The notes: generated from the sequence alone by a model not told the origin. A stretch of 64,000 nt of DNA from Archegozetes longisetosus (GCA_018873245.2 JAEMBT020000009.1:4146242-4210241); one strand, 5' to 3'. Positions 13,826 through 26,855 are shown, numbered from the stretch's first letter. Made by a program: numbers and translations.

Positions 13826-14229
13826 AATATGTGGGGCAATTATTGTAAACATAGCCCGGGTATTGTTTAGACAAATGTTAAGATATCTACTAAGCACAAA
13901 CTATGTTAATTATATTATACTTAAGAGTTAGTCAATTAATTAAACACAAATACTTTTCAACACATCTTTCATTAGATTTTAATCATAATTTAATTTTCAA
14001 TGAAAAACAATCCTTAAAAATGTGAAAAACTATTATTCGACCTTAAATACACAAAAGTTTCAAATAAATGATAATCAATCTTGCAAAACTTGCATTTGTT
14101 TAGGTTTTTACAAATACTGATTTCGTAATAAGCGCTCATATATTTAGTAATCAAATAATTATTCCCTTAATATGACAAAATTCAACAAATAATACCCGGT
14201 CCATGTTTACGATAGTTGCTTCACATATT
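13826..14229. repeat. About 400-bp inverted-repeat element
   Basis: Arms of about 43 bp at 13826-13868 and 14187-14229 are imperfect reverse complements and share the GTAAACAT and CCGGGTATT cores. No coding sequence lies between them. It is probably another small non-autonomous transposon. Confidence 0.55.
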
Positions 14230-15229
14230 ATTAAATTTGCGAGTATTTTATTCGATTCTAATGAGAAGCATACAAAAGCCTTTTTTGTGAGAATTATATT
14301 AAGACTCAATGAACTTTGAACATGAAATAATTGCAGGTCAAAAGTATAATTTCTTTAACTTCATTGCTTTTATAGAGTTGTATCCCAAGTATTAGAAATA
14401 AAAAGATAGAAAAATTTATGCGAAAATCTGTGCAATCCGTAGGCATTCGTAATATTTGTGAGAATCAATTTGTATATTTTAGAAATTAATTTTTTAACAA
14501 TAGCAAAAAGTATACACGAATACAACTTATAGATGATTGCATAAAATTTTGTAATGAATTATAAAATAAGTAATCATTTTCTGGACTTTTGAAACATTTA
14601 TGAATTTATTCCTTAATAAAACTATGATCTAGTCTACAACATTCTTAACCTTTTCTGACAATACTTTGAATAGAGTTAGGTGAGAGACTCCACCGACAAC
14701 ACGATTGAACCAATTTTTCATGAACGACCAAAACTAATTAAATACTGAAAGATCAGTAATATTTAAGTTTTCTAGGAGATACGGTTTTTGAATAATAGGG
14801 AATTATTAAGAAAGATTTCGTTACTATATATTTGTGTAAGTCTGTATTATTTGGATTTTGAAACATATTTTAATTTTCAGAGACTCTCTAAATGTCTTAA
14901 TCATTTTCTTGGATGAATTTAAATGAGAGTAACTTTTAAGTTTAGGCGACGTTTCAATTGCTTTACTATTTTACAATTGAAAAATTACTCTTGCAATTGA
15001 AAGTTATGATACAAAATTCAAAGTCAGACTTTAATTTCTCAACATTTCTATGAATAAATTGATAGAATTTTAAGTTACACCTTAGGCATAAGTTGTTTTT
15101 GTGAGTATTAAGAAATTTGAGTGTGATTTTGAAGGCTGTATCAAAACTATCGCGCGCAAAAGTAGTTTAGAAACTCATTTTGAATGTATTCAGGAAATGA
15201 GCTATTTATTTATTATTATAATGAATGCT

Positions 15230-15606
15230 AACACGTGGGCCAAATGTATATGCTGATAGAACAAATTTAATTGCACAAAAACGACTAGAGATAATCAGAC
15301 AGAATAAATTTCATAACAATGAATGATAAAGGTACTAGATAATAATATTCTCGAATTGTCGGCCTTTGCTCTTGGTGACCTTCTCAAGGTGAGTCAAAAA
15401 TGGTCAATAATTCTGTGCCGAGTTTCATCATCAATGCTCAGAAATTGAGTATGTCACTTTTGCCGAAGACATTTCGGAAATAATTGTGATTGATATGTGA
15501 CTGGCAGATAATGTGCTATCACAGGTTTGTTTACTATTGAGTTGTGCAAGGTGGTTTAGGCATGGCGCTAGTTAACATGTTAGTATATACATTTGGCCCA
15601 CGTGTT
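15230..15606. repeat. Inverted repeat with perfect 22-bp arms
   Basis: 15230-15251 and 15585-15606 are exact reverse complements around CACGTGGGCCAAATG. Similarity beyond the core is weak. The 74-codon minus-strand frame at 15534-15758 overlaps one arm and has no recognisable features. Confidence 0.55.
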
Positions 15607-17132
15607 ATCATAAGTTCACAATAGAATATAATCTTAATCAATGCATGATAAGATATTTGAATCCTGGATAACTTAATAACAATCATAAAAAATACGAGCA
15701 AAATTGATAAATATGAGCTCATAAGACATTCCTTGTAAAAACACAAATGAAAAGCCATTTAAATGCAATTTCAATGACACTAAAAATGTTAGCCCTGTCA
15801 GATTAATTTGCGAAGCATTTGGAAATTCACAATTATATAATTAATTCTTCAATAAAATTACATAATTATCATATTTTTCAAATTTAATTCTCGAGTATTA
15901 AAATTTATTTGCGGCCATTATTTAAAAAAATTTTGAATTTTGAAAGTTCTATTCAATAATTTCTTTCATTTTTAAACATTTTGAATATAAGTTTTATAAC
16001 TCAAAGAATGTATATGTGATGACTAACTATATGTTATAATTAAGCATTCACGTAATGAGAAAGGCGAAATTGTTGGAAAAAATAGTTAGTCAATATTATT
16101 GTCAACACTAATATTAAACTTTCAATCTTACTATCAAATATTGACTTTTAATATATGATTCATATTTCAATAAGATAAATATATGTATTGAAACATAAAT
16201 CATGTACTAGAAGATGTTTTAAAACAATGACAAACTCTAATTATTGGATCAAGTTATTATAATAAAGTTCAAAGTATAATATTAGGGTTTGTTTCACAAT
16301 TATATTAGTCAAATATTTTTTCAGCTATTTTGCCGAACTCTGGTAATGAGTTTTTCCATTATAATTAACAATAGCCTTTTTTATACTCCGTGCGTTTGAA
16401 GGCTAAACTCCAAATTTTCAAATAAAAATAAATAAATTACCATTGACAACAACCGATAAATGATTCTCGAAAGAACGCTTCTCTTTATGGGAAAACTTTA
16501 TGTTTTGTTGAGCGATATATTTTCAGAATAAAGCACTTAATTATTCCTAAATATTATAAATACTTGTTTGATTCTTACGAATGAGGATGGAATAATTAGA
16601 ATAGATGTGCAGATTTAACCCAAATATAAATAGACGTGTAGATAATATGCATTGAAAAGTTGAAAAAATTATATAGCTAAATCTGTTTAACTGAAACATG
16701 CAGTTGAATGGTTCTAAAGGAGCAATAAAATGCAGACTTTGACTTTCTATGAATTGATTCAGTAACATTTTAAGTCATTTAACTGCATGTTCTATCTAGA
16801 CAGGTTTTACTGTAAGTCTGACCATAAGGACAATGATTTGAAATAAAAAAACTATCTAACTGTTACTTAGATAGTGCCACTATTATAAACAAGTCAGCCC
16901 TGAAACCAACCAGTCTAACAACGTTTGCTATTTATTTATTTAGCACAGATGCACAGAACCTTCTCTTTTCAAGCCTTGTTTTCAATCAATATACAGTATT
17001 ATCTAATCTAACTTGTGCTGGAAATTTTAAGTTATAACACCTTTTAAGTTAATGTGTGATAGTTAATGCAGTAACATGTGTAAATTTATTTGAGAGTTGA
17101 ATGAGTATGCGAAATTTTTGTTTAATTTAACT

Positions 17133-20100
17133 ATGGCTCAAAAATTAGCAATCGCTTGGATTGATCTTAGTTTTAGTGTTAAGCCATTTTTAGGGAAAGA
17201 AAAGTTAATTTTAGATAAAGTGAGTGGAAGTGTAGACTTTGGATCTATTACTGCATTAATGGGTTCGAGTGGTTCAGGAAAAACAACTTTATTAAAGTGT
17301 TTGAATGGCTTGAATAAATCCGGTTTAGGAAAAGAAACAAAAATTTGTTTGAATACTACTGAAAAAATCCTCACGTGTTTTATAACTCAATATCAGAGCC
17401 AGCAATATCTCAGTGGTCTGACTGTTAGACAAACTTTAATCTATAGCTCCAAACTAAAGAATAGTAACTATTCTTTGGAGGTCAATCATGAAAATAATGT
17501 AAATGATTTAATGTTAGAATTAATGATTGCTGACGTCGCGGATAATACTGTCGATAATTGTAGTGACGGTCAACTGAAAAGATTATCAATTGCTCTAGAG
17601 TTGACTTCTCTTAAAAGACCTAACTTTTTATGCATTGATGAACCGACGACTGGACTCGATAGCTATGCAGCAGAAATTGTGAGTTTTCTTACTATTTTAA
17701 AGTTATACTTTCGGTGAAAAATTTGTTATCCATGTGTCTCGTATTCAGGTCATTGAAAGCTTAAAGAGATTATCCCGAAATCACATGATTTCTATCATGA
17801 CAAGTATACATCAACCAAATAATGACTTACTTATGATGTTCGATAATGTCTATATATTAGCAAAAGGAGGTGTTTGTGTGTATTCAGGTCTACCACAAAA
17901 TCTCAAAACACATCTGAATGAATGCAATATTGAGTGCAATGAAAATCAAGTTCCCATAGAAGTGATGCTAAAAATATGTGCTAATAGTATCAATGACAGA
18001 AATATTAAGCAATTAAGTGATAGAACATCACAAATGAAGGAATCACTAATAAATAGGTGTAATAGCGAGACACTTCTGTCTCCAAATGGCATTCAATTGA
18101 AAAGCAAAAACTTTAAAGCAATAGATTTTTGGCACTTGTTATTGCGAACTATAACTTATACTTTAATATCAAATTGGAAATTGCAGATCATTAAATTCAT
18201 TACTTTAATGTCAATTGGCTTAATTCTAACTGGTTTATTTCGTAAAAATGTTGGAAAAACTGATGGGTGTTTTAGTTTTACTTCTCAGTCAAATATGAGT
18301 TGCTTTGAAAAACTAAACGAGGAATCTATTGTTGAGCAAAATATCGATTTTGTATTCATTACTTATATGTTATTAATTTATATTGAACTAGTTGACACTA
18401 CTCTTACTTTTACATCGGAGCTTGAGATATTCTCAAACGAACACAGAAATAGTGAGTCAATACTTGAGTATCATTTGAGAAATAGAACAATTAGCATATA
18501 TTCTTAAGATGAAACAATAATGAAAATCATCAGATCATAGGACTAGAGTTTTATTTATAAAGAACCAAATATGTATTTTGGGCTATTTCTCTGATAGTTA
18601 AATGCTCAAAACTAAATTAAGAACTTTTTTAATCGAAAGAATGGTATAGCTCTGGGGCTTACTATTGGGCAAAAACTTTGGTCGAAATGATTCCCGTATT
18701 TATCAATACACACTTTTATGTACTAATAACTTATCACTTAAGTGGACAAATCAAGCGGACAATTAGGTTTTATAAATTGTTGTACACAATAACTGCTGGA
18801 ATGTTTTGCACTCACGCTTTTGGTTCATTAGTTGGGATAGTATTTAGCAAAAACAAAACTCTGGCCGTTGTCTGCTCTATTGGGCTCTTTGTTTCCTCCA
18901 TAGGCCTGTCTAATTATACGATCCCTATCAACAAACTTAATGATTTGTTGCAAGTGTTCAGCGATTTTGTTTATCTAAAATATCTTATGAATTCAGCTCT
19001 TATTACACTTTATGGCTTTGGTAGATGTCCATCAGGTCTGGTGTCATTAGTCTTATATCAGCTTGGCATCAATGATGATCAGATATTTTGGGCCAATGCG
19101 AGCAACTTTGTTTATTGTTTCTTAATTTTGAAAGCTCTAGGATTGATTGCGCTTATTGTTCAATTTAATGATTTCTCTCTCAAAAGACTTGTCGAATGCA
19201 AGAAATCCGATAATAATATTGAAACAGAATTAATTAATTTTATCCCAACTCAAAACTTAAGCGAAAACTCTATGGAAATGGATTCAGCAATTGATACAGA
19301 GAATAAGAATAGCGATAATGATAAGTCATTCAATTATGCTATAGATAATTGCCAAAGAACTATAGAAAATAAACTTCTAATTGCATGGATTGATCTATCA
19401 TTCACAACTGAAAAGAAGTTTTTCAAAAGAAAGCATCAAATTCTGGATAACATAAGTGGTTATATTGAAATCGGGTCTATTAATGCACTTTTGGGCCCAT
19501 CAGGTGCTGGAAAAACAACTCTTTTGAAGTGTATTGATGGCAGAAATAACTCGAGTTTAAGTAAAGAAACAAAAATTTATTTGAGTGAGAACAAGGTGGT
19601 TCATAAGTGTTTTATAACTCAAGATCAAAGCCAGCATTTGCTGAACGGACTAACTGTTAGACAAACACTAATGTATGCCTCAAAACTGAAGAATAGTAAT
19701 GAAGATATAAAAGTGAATCATAAAGATATAGTCGATCAATTGCTGTCAGAGATGATGATCAGTGATATTGCGGACAATATTGTAGAGAAATGCAGTGGAG
19801 GTGAACGCAAACGTGTAGTAATTGCATCTGAATTGACTTCGTATATGAAACCTAATCTCTTATGTATTGATGAGCCGACGAGTGGTCTAGATAGCAATGC
19901 TGCCGAAGTTGTAAGTAATTGAACTAATTTATCGCTCATTTTATACAGAAGAGTTTTGTAGATAGCATGTGCTCCAAAAATACTTCATTTTAGGATCACT
20001 TTTAAGGATTTTTTCAAAAAGTCAAAAGTTTTTCATGAGTTTGTAATTCATCTTTAGGTTATTAAATGTCTGAAAGGCTTATCCCGGAATCACATGATTT

Positions 20101-21741
20101 CTATCATGACAAGTATACATCAACCAAATAATGACTTACTAATGATGTTCGATAATGTCTATATATTAGCAAAAGGAGGTGTTTGTGTGTATTCAGGTCT
20201 ACCACAGAATCTCAAAACACGTTTGAGTGAATGCAACATTGAGTGCAATGAAAATCAAGTTCCCATAGAAGTCATGCTAAAAGTTTCGTCAAAAGGTATT
20301 AGGGATAGAAGTGTTAAGCGATTGAGAGATAAAACATCACAAATGAAGGAATCATTAATAAACAGATGTAATAATGAGACACTTCTGTCTACAAATGGCA
20401 TAGGATCGAAAAGTAAAAAATTTAAGGCAATAGATTTTTGGCGCTTGTTATTGCGAACTATAACTTATACTATTAGATCTCAATGGAAAGTATTGATATT
20501 ACAATTTATATTCTATCAAATTTGCGGATATTGCCTTAACCTGTTATATAATCTTGGTATCGAAAAACCTGATGGTTGTGTCAGTTCTAATTTTAGTGCC
20601 AGTTGTTTTAAAACAGTTGAGGAGTTGGATGAAGAACTTCTCGTAATGCTGAATATTAAATATCATGTATTTTTCTTAATTGCAATTTTATTCTCACAAC
20701 TAATGGTAACAACTTTTACATTTTCATCAGAAGTTGGAATATTCATGAATGAACACCAAAATGGTATTGGTTTGGCATTAATTTTTTATATTTGATAATG
20801 TTTTCATGTACTCAAATTCTAGTTTACGCTAAAGCCTGTCTTACTTTGATGTGCACTTAAGTGGTTTGTTAAGATATAATTAAAAATCCCATAGAGAAGC
20901 AGGCTTGATCGTTATTGATTTTTAAAAATCATTCAACTACATGTCCAAGTTAGACAAGTTTTGTGTTTAAAATTTTCATTAGAAAGTTTTAAAGATTAAT
21001 CAGATTCCTTTTCGCATTAGTCCATATAATTTTAAGTTACAGGTAATATTAAAGTTTTCCAAGTAAGAGACATTGAAGTATATTTTCTGAATATTAAATT
21101 TTCATTTACGCCGGAAAATAAGTGATTTGAGAAATTTGATTCCCAGTAGTCAAAAATTGAATGCTTGAAATTCTTGATAGATATTTTCTCAATTGATAGG
21201 TTGGTATAGCAGCGGATCCTATTACTGGTCAAAATCAATAGTTGATATAATCCCTACTGTTATAACAATTACATGCTTCTCATGGATTATTAATAATTAT
21301 GACTCGGACCAAACGTATTTTGGATATCTATATCTCATTCTAATAGGAGTCTTATGTCTTCAAAGTTATGGATATATTGTGGGAATTATTTTTATCCATA
21401 ACGTAAAAAGTGCAATATTTTGTTCGACTGGTTTGTTTGTATTTCAGATGATATTCGCAAATTTTTTAATACCTATCCATGAATTGCATATTTCACTTCA
21501 ATGGTTGAGCAATTTATCCACCTTTAAATTAATTCATGAGTCAATTATTGTTATGATATATGGTTTTGGTCGATGCTCTCCTCAACAGTTTTCTTACGTC
21601 TTATATCTATTTGATTTTGGAGATGAGAGATTTTGGTTCAATACAAAGCTTTTGTTGATTCAGTTTTTATTATTAAGATTTATAGCTATTATCGCACTTA
21701 TTGTTAGAGCGAATGCATTCTCTAAGAGAAGAAAAATTTAA
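17133..21741 (+). CDS. Full-size ABCG transporter, NBD-TMD-NBD-TMD fusion, 5 exons
   Basis: Exons 17133-17678, 17749-18451, 18640-19910, 20058-20763 and 21200-21741 join in phase to about 1255 residues. NBD1: Walker A GSSGSGKTT (44-52), Q-loop ITQYQSQ, signature CSDGQ (143-147), Walker B FLCIDE with PTTGLD. NBD2: GPSGAGKTT (about 701-709), ITQDQSQ, signature CSGGERKR (about 801-808), Walker B LLCIDE with PTSGLD. Both H-loops read SIHQPNNDLL. Each NBD is followed by an ABCG membrane domain with the NEH(R/Q)N-(K/G)WYSSG connection. Exon 3 is one open frame running from TMD1 through an acidic linker of about 50 residues (around EMDSAIDTENKNSDNDK) into NBD2. Both halves have the same intron positions, so the gene arose by tandem duplication. 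Animal ABCG proteins are usually half-size dimers; this resembles the fungal/plant PDR layout. An internal start making two separate half-transporters is possible. Substrate unknown. Confidence 0.88.
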
Positions 21742-21788
21742 AATGTTCTGCATTTGAGGCTAGTAATTGAAATTTATATTATTTTAAA

Positions 21789-21794
21789 AATAAA
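21789..21794 (+). terminator. Candidate polyadenylation signal AATAAA for the ABCG gene
   Basis: Perfect hexamer 48 bp after the ABCG stop codon, followed by T-rich sequence. Confidence 0.55.
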
Positions 21795-22034
21795 AGTAAA
21801 GTTTTGCTAAATTTTTTGACCATTTGATTCTTAAACATAATTTTAAGCCTTAGTGAGATAAACCTTTTAGAACATGTTAGGCGTTTATAAATTTTAGGAC
21901 TTCAGATTAGTTTTTCATTCTTTTAGAAAAGTTGGTAAACTCTCAACAATGTTTTATATTTCACGTGAAGTTTGCATAATTTTATTAATACTTTAAATGT
22001 ATATATTGTTTGAATGAGATATTATATTAAGTTA

Positions 22035-22440
22035 GGGTGACCAAGTCAAAGACTGTTAAATGCAGGACAAAAAAGTTTTCATAAAATAAAAATGTTATGA
22101 AATATTTTTTAAAAGTTTTAATTTTAAAACAAATTTTATTTACAAATCTACAACCTTTATTCATTATTCAAAAACTTATACTTCTTCTGAGATTTTGCTG
22201 CATATAATGATTCGTTACTGCATTTTATGAAATCATAAAATTTGGAACATTTCATTATAAGATTAAATCGTATGCATATCTCTGCTTTTTTTAAACTGAC
22301 ATTCATTCAATTATGCTCGTTGGTCGATAAATCTTAAAATGTGTGATATTTTTCGTCCCTCAAAAGTTGTACGCGGTATGCGGGACACAATTCTTAAATG
22401 CGGAACAGCTCCACACAATGTAGTACACTTAGCCACCCTA
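22035..22440. mobile_element. hAT-type MITE, TAGGGTGACC family, copy 1
   Basis: Begins TAGGGTGACCAAGTCAAAGA and ends with GCCACCCTA. The flanks TATTAAGT (22027-22034) and TATTAAAT (22441-22448) are a near-perfect 8-bp target duplication. The start and the 3' block (GTATGCGGGACACAA) match the element at 36241-36673, so both are one family. No transposase. Confidence 0.78.
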
Positions 22441-24245
22441 TATTAAATACAGATCATGTTCTATTTCGAGTTTGTTTTTACGGATCATGAGATCTATTTT
22501 GTAGATATAAAGTCATGTTATAAACTTATGAATGAAGTTTTGGGTGAAGGTCTTGTATTCAAGACTTCATATTTAAAACTTTTAATAAATGCGAAGGATA
22601 TAGAAAATATTTGTGAATTTTCTATAGTTTTACGTGAAAATGTTTAAAACTGTTATAATTCTATAAATGTTTGTACTATTGTTATTTGAGACAAATTGTG
22701 CAAAATATTAGAAAAGTACAACCATAATGTTATTTTATCAAAAATTAATTAATTATTGTACTTTTTAATTATTCTTATCTGAATTCGTTTTCGCATATTT
22801 TGATAATAAAAGACTACAATCAAATAAAGTCTTATGTTATTGAGAATATAATAAATATTGATTTCAGAATTTAAGAAGGGTAATTTTTAATCTCTAGTTA
22901 TGCGTTTTGATTATAGAGCTCAAGTCGAAACGTCATAACAGACTTCTCATGAAATTATTTTTATGAGTGATGTATTCTTGAGATGATGATTAATTATTAA
23001 TAAGTATGATATACCTTAAAGGATCATCTATTATTGAGTACGATTTTGTTTCATATTACTCTTCTATTAGATGCAAACTATGAATGAATAAAAGGCAAAG
23101 TTGACCTCCTAATCATAACGTTTGGAATAAGAACATGTCGGTTCAAAAAGTATTGTTTAATCTAAATATTTTCGCGCATCGAAAGCTTAGGGGTCACTAA
23201 AATGCTTAAATTGCATTTGCATGCATTAAAACTGTTTGGAAAAATTATAGAATTTTAAAAATATCAACGATTCAGTTACATAATAGACTTCATGTGTTTG
23301 CTCAATGTTTTTACTTAAAAACTCGATAGAATTAGACTTTTATGTAATAGTATTTATTTTCTTTTTTGTTTATTCAATAACTAATAATAAGTAATCATTT
23401 GACTTAGCTTTTCATACTTTTAAAGCTTGTGAAATGTATCCCTTATGCATTCGTTTATATATTGGCATAACTTTATTCTCAAGCGCTCGAGTTGAATACT
23501 TTTTGAACCAACGGTGCACGTGTATGTTGATTTCTGGTTATTTTGAGAAAGTGAGCATGGTTTGTGAACGGGCAAGTAGAGCCTCAAGCGGGGATGAGGG
23601 GTGAATTTTTCTCATCAAGTAATACCCGAAGGGACCCTTACCTGATTTTTATAATCATTGTGTCTAGTTAGTCGTCACTGACCGCGAGTTTCATATAAGC
23701 AGCTGCATCGCCTAAGAATAACGATACTTTAAGGTATTGTAATACCTACAAGACAAAATTAATAAAGTACTGTTGATACATTGAACAATAGTGAAATTAT
23801 CAGCCTTTTTATAAATTTCATATTCAGGACCAACTTAAAGATTTCGTCTTTATCCATATTCATGGATTCAACTATCACACTAACCACATAACGGCCCATA
23901 CAATCAGTTGTCTAATCAACAGATATCCAAATATATCCTTCACTCAACTATTCACGAATAAAAGATATTATGATATCGTAAGCATTTTTCAAATGATACT
24001 CCTAGAGTGTTGATGAATCTGGAGCTTTGAATTCTGGTATCAGAAGTCTATAAAATAGTATATTAGTCGAAGTCAAGAATTGGCATTATCCTGGATCAAA
24101 TCATTCTGATTATTAACTGAAGTTTCTCGAGTCAATATTTGTCCAGAAATGAATGTTTGCATAGAATTTGATGTTTTGGAGTTTTTAAATGCAATCTCAC
24201 ATGAGATTTTAATTCACCTCTTAATGTCGTCTCGTAAGATTAGCA
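22441..24245. other. Intergenic, no gene recognised
   Basis: A 63-codon open frame at 22456-22647 reads plausibly but matches nothing I know and has no membrane or motif signature. A slightly more GC-rich patch at about 23480-23720 has no coding frame. Nothing else stands out. Confidence 0.4.
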
Positions 24246-24704
24246 GCGCAACATATCGAGTCATTAATTGAGGAGAAAATAATGGAAGTAAAAATGAAAT
24301 TTTCGACTTTAGTCTTCGAAAAAAGAGAAAAAAGAGAAAGGAAACCGTAGTATCAAAAGGCAAAACAAATTGAATTTTTTGTAGGTTGTTGTACTGGTTC
24401 GGAGGTTATGTTTGTCACGCGCCAAACATATTCTTTGAACTAATGCATGTTTGGTGCGTGACAAACATAACCTCCGAACCAATACAACAACCTGCAAGAA
24501 ATTCTATTTGTTTTGCCTTTTGATACTGCCGTTTCCTTTCTCTCTTTTTTCTCTTTTTCGAAGACTAAAGTCGAAAATTTCATTTTTTACTTCCATTATT
24601 TTCTACAACAATTGGTGAGTTTATTTTCTCCTCAATTTATGACTTAATTTAGTATTACCCACCTGTGCATGCTTATCCTTTATTATTATAGCGCAACATA
24701 TCGA
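24246..24704. repeat. Long hairpin (about 170-bp arms) flanked by a 14-bp direct repeat
   Basis: 24266-24437 and 24447-24650 fold back on each other with only a short loop near 24438-24450. The right arm has an extra segment of about 25 bp (24603-24628). The arms include the block GGTTCGGAGGTTATGTTTGT and a purine run (AAAAGAGAAAAAAGAGAAAG). The unit lies between two exact copies of GCGCAACATATCGA (24246-24259, 24691-24704), which look like a target duplication. The minus-strand frame at 24309-24497 is only the translated hairpin. Confidence 0.8.
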
Positions 24705-24799
24705 TTTGAATATCCAATGCAACTCCAAATTCTTTAATATATTTTATGAATCTAGATATTAGTTATTCACGTATTCCGAATCAATTATCTATATAAGTA

Positions 24800-26157
24800 T
24801 TAGATGGAATCAGTAAAAATTGAAATTTCATATCTCAAGGACTGTTAGAGATGTAAACATGTTTATATTATATTATTACGTATTAGTGTAAAACAAAGTG
24901 GGTCATGAAGTCTTATTTATTTTTGACACTTTTTTGACTCAGTTTTGTTAGGGGGCCAAAAGTTGACGAACTTCGAGTAAGTGTTACTAGACAAGAGCAG
25001 CGAGCTTTTATTGAGTACAGTGTGTTACTTGGCTACCGTGCGTCTAAAGTTTATTCTAATTTGTATAAAATTGCTAGAAGAGAAACATAGTCTAAGAAGG
25101 GTCCATCAATTGTACCTGGAATTCTCTGAAGGAAAACGTCTGAGCAGTGAAAATTACCAATACGAAGGTAAAGAGCAGATAGCGATTGACGATGTACACA
25201 AAGAAGGATAAAAGACCTATTACTAGAAGACAAAAGTTGGAGTACTTTCGAATTGTCAGAAAATTTAGGTATCAGTACTGTCAGTACCAGAAGACTTTTA
25301 AAAGAGGTAGGGGTCAAAAAGATTGCCTCTTGATGGGTACCACATGATTTAACACATGCTCAAAAACAATTAAGAGCCAATATTTGTGATGGACATCTTC
25401 CAAGATATAATGCTGATAGTGATATTCTGTCAAGGATTATTGCCATTGATGAGACATGGATTAAAAGTTATGACTCAAATGTCCCTAGAGATTCTCGCCA
25501 ATGGCGATTACCTGGGCAACCACCGTGAGTTTTGATTCGATAAAAGGTTATAATATTAAAATAATGCTAGCAGTCTTGATATAGATTGCAGACCCACCAA
25601 AGTAAGAGCAATAATGTAAGATTGTAAAGTGATGATGATCGTGGCTTTTCATGGAAATCAGGCGTTTGGTTATCAAATTTTACCAAAAAACATAAATGTC
25701 AATTTTGAAATTTATGTCAATTTTTTGAAAGAAATAATACTCCCAGAGATAAAAAGAAAGCGAATTCACCTTCCTATCATCCTCCACGACAATGCGACAC
25801 CATATAAGCATAAAAAAAAATTAAAGAATTCTTTAAGGTGCATCGATGGGAGGAACTAAGACACCTCCCGTATAGTTCTGATCTTAACCCCTGCGGCTTC
25901 GATGGCATAGCGAGAATAAAGAGGTCAAATAAAGATAACAGATTTGCTAATGAAATTCAACTTCAAGCTGCCTACGAAGGAGTTATAAGAGAAATAAATT
26001 TGCAAAATAGCGCCACTGGTATTAGACACCTCCCACTTCGCTGGGTCTTTGTCAACCAGACGGGAGGCGAATATATTCATTAGATGTATAATTATTATTT
26101 TGCCATTAAATATACTTTTAATGATATGAAATCGAAATTTTCACTGATTCCATCTAA
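24800..26157 (+). mobile_element. Full-length mariner-type transposon (decayed)
   Basis: The inverted ends TTAGATGGAATCAGT and ACTGATTCCATCTAA continue in similarity for about 35 bp. TA lies on both sides (24798-24799, 26158-26159). The length of 1358 bp is normal for an autonomous mariner. The flanks match 30.90-30.97 kb, where the same sequence has no insertion, which confirms the borders. Confidence 0.9.
24965..26083 (+). pseudogene. Mariner transposase pseudogene
   Basis: The transposase is spread over several frames. An N-terminal helix-turn-helix region reads around EQRAFIEYSVLLGYRASKVY. The middle reads LLEDKSWSTFELSENLGIST, then a stop just before WVPHDLTHAQ, then the first catalytic Asp in IIAIDETWIKSYD. 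The second Asp is in ILHDNATPYKHKK (25629-25859 frame) and the third in LPYSSDLNP (25838-26083 frame). At least two frameshifts and two in-frame stops make it inactive. The DETW / HDNA / SDLNP set is the mariner signature. Confidence 0.88.
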
Positions 26158-26334
26158 TAAATGTCATGCACTGGATCTACTGGATAAACTCTTAAAACTT
26201 TGTTGGATAATATTTCAGAGTGAGATTTGTATCAAATAGAAATAAATATTTCACCAAATTTGAATCAATATTTCATTGAATATAAGTTATAAAATAAACG
26301 ATTTCACTATGTTCTAGATCTTGAACCACTCTAA

Positions 26335-26855
26335 AACTTTCCTAAAGTCATCCCCTATTTTTAGTGATTTTTAGCTAAATCTCAAAAGAAACATGATGGA
26401 AAGCAGGGGTCAAATGAGTTTTTGAAATCATTCTTCTACCATAGACGTAATGTTAAAATATTTTTAATTTTTTTCAACGGAACTGTACTCGTCAAAAAAT
26501 GAATATTCTAGTCTAAGATGTCTCTATATTTGTTATCAAACTATGAGGTCAAAGGTCTTTGCCCACGTATAATTTCTTAAGTTGGACTGTCCTTTATATT
26601 CAAAGTATTGATCCATTAATAGAAATTAGATTTGATAATTTATTTGAAAAATCATTTCTTATTATAATTAATTGATTTTAGACTATAATAAAGTAACTTA
26701 TTTTACAACCTATTTTTCAAGTTTTAGGTTTAAATTAATGAGTTTGATATAATGTTGCAAATAAGCTAAGCATGTAGTCATAGCAATAGAATTTTGATAC
26801 AAATAGATTTACTTCAAAATATTATCATTAAATCTATGCAATAAATTTATATAAA
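26335..26855. repeat. Direct duplication, copy 1 (partner 34345-34870)
   Basis: About 520 bp is shared with 34345-34870 in the same orientation at high similarity by eye, including CCTATTTTTAGTGATTT, TATTCTAGTCTAAGATGT and TTAATGAGTTTGATATAATG. Both copies run into the start of a broken receptor gene. This is the upstream flank of the receptor duplication unit. Confidence 0.8.

Larger units (their letters stand above)
12268..17132. other. Gene-poor spacer between DUF229 and ABCG genes
   Basis: Apart from the two inverted-repeat elements annotated within it, I see no exon-like sequence on either strand. Composition is uniformly AT-rich. The frames at 15534-15758 and 16547-16768 look random. 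The promoter of the ABCG gene must lie near its right end but shows no recognisable motif. Confidence 0.45.

Noticed and set aside
17138-17374. Minus-strand frame over ABCG exon 1 (also 19736-19939)
   Set aside because: Antisense of the NBD coding sequence, with no features of its own.
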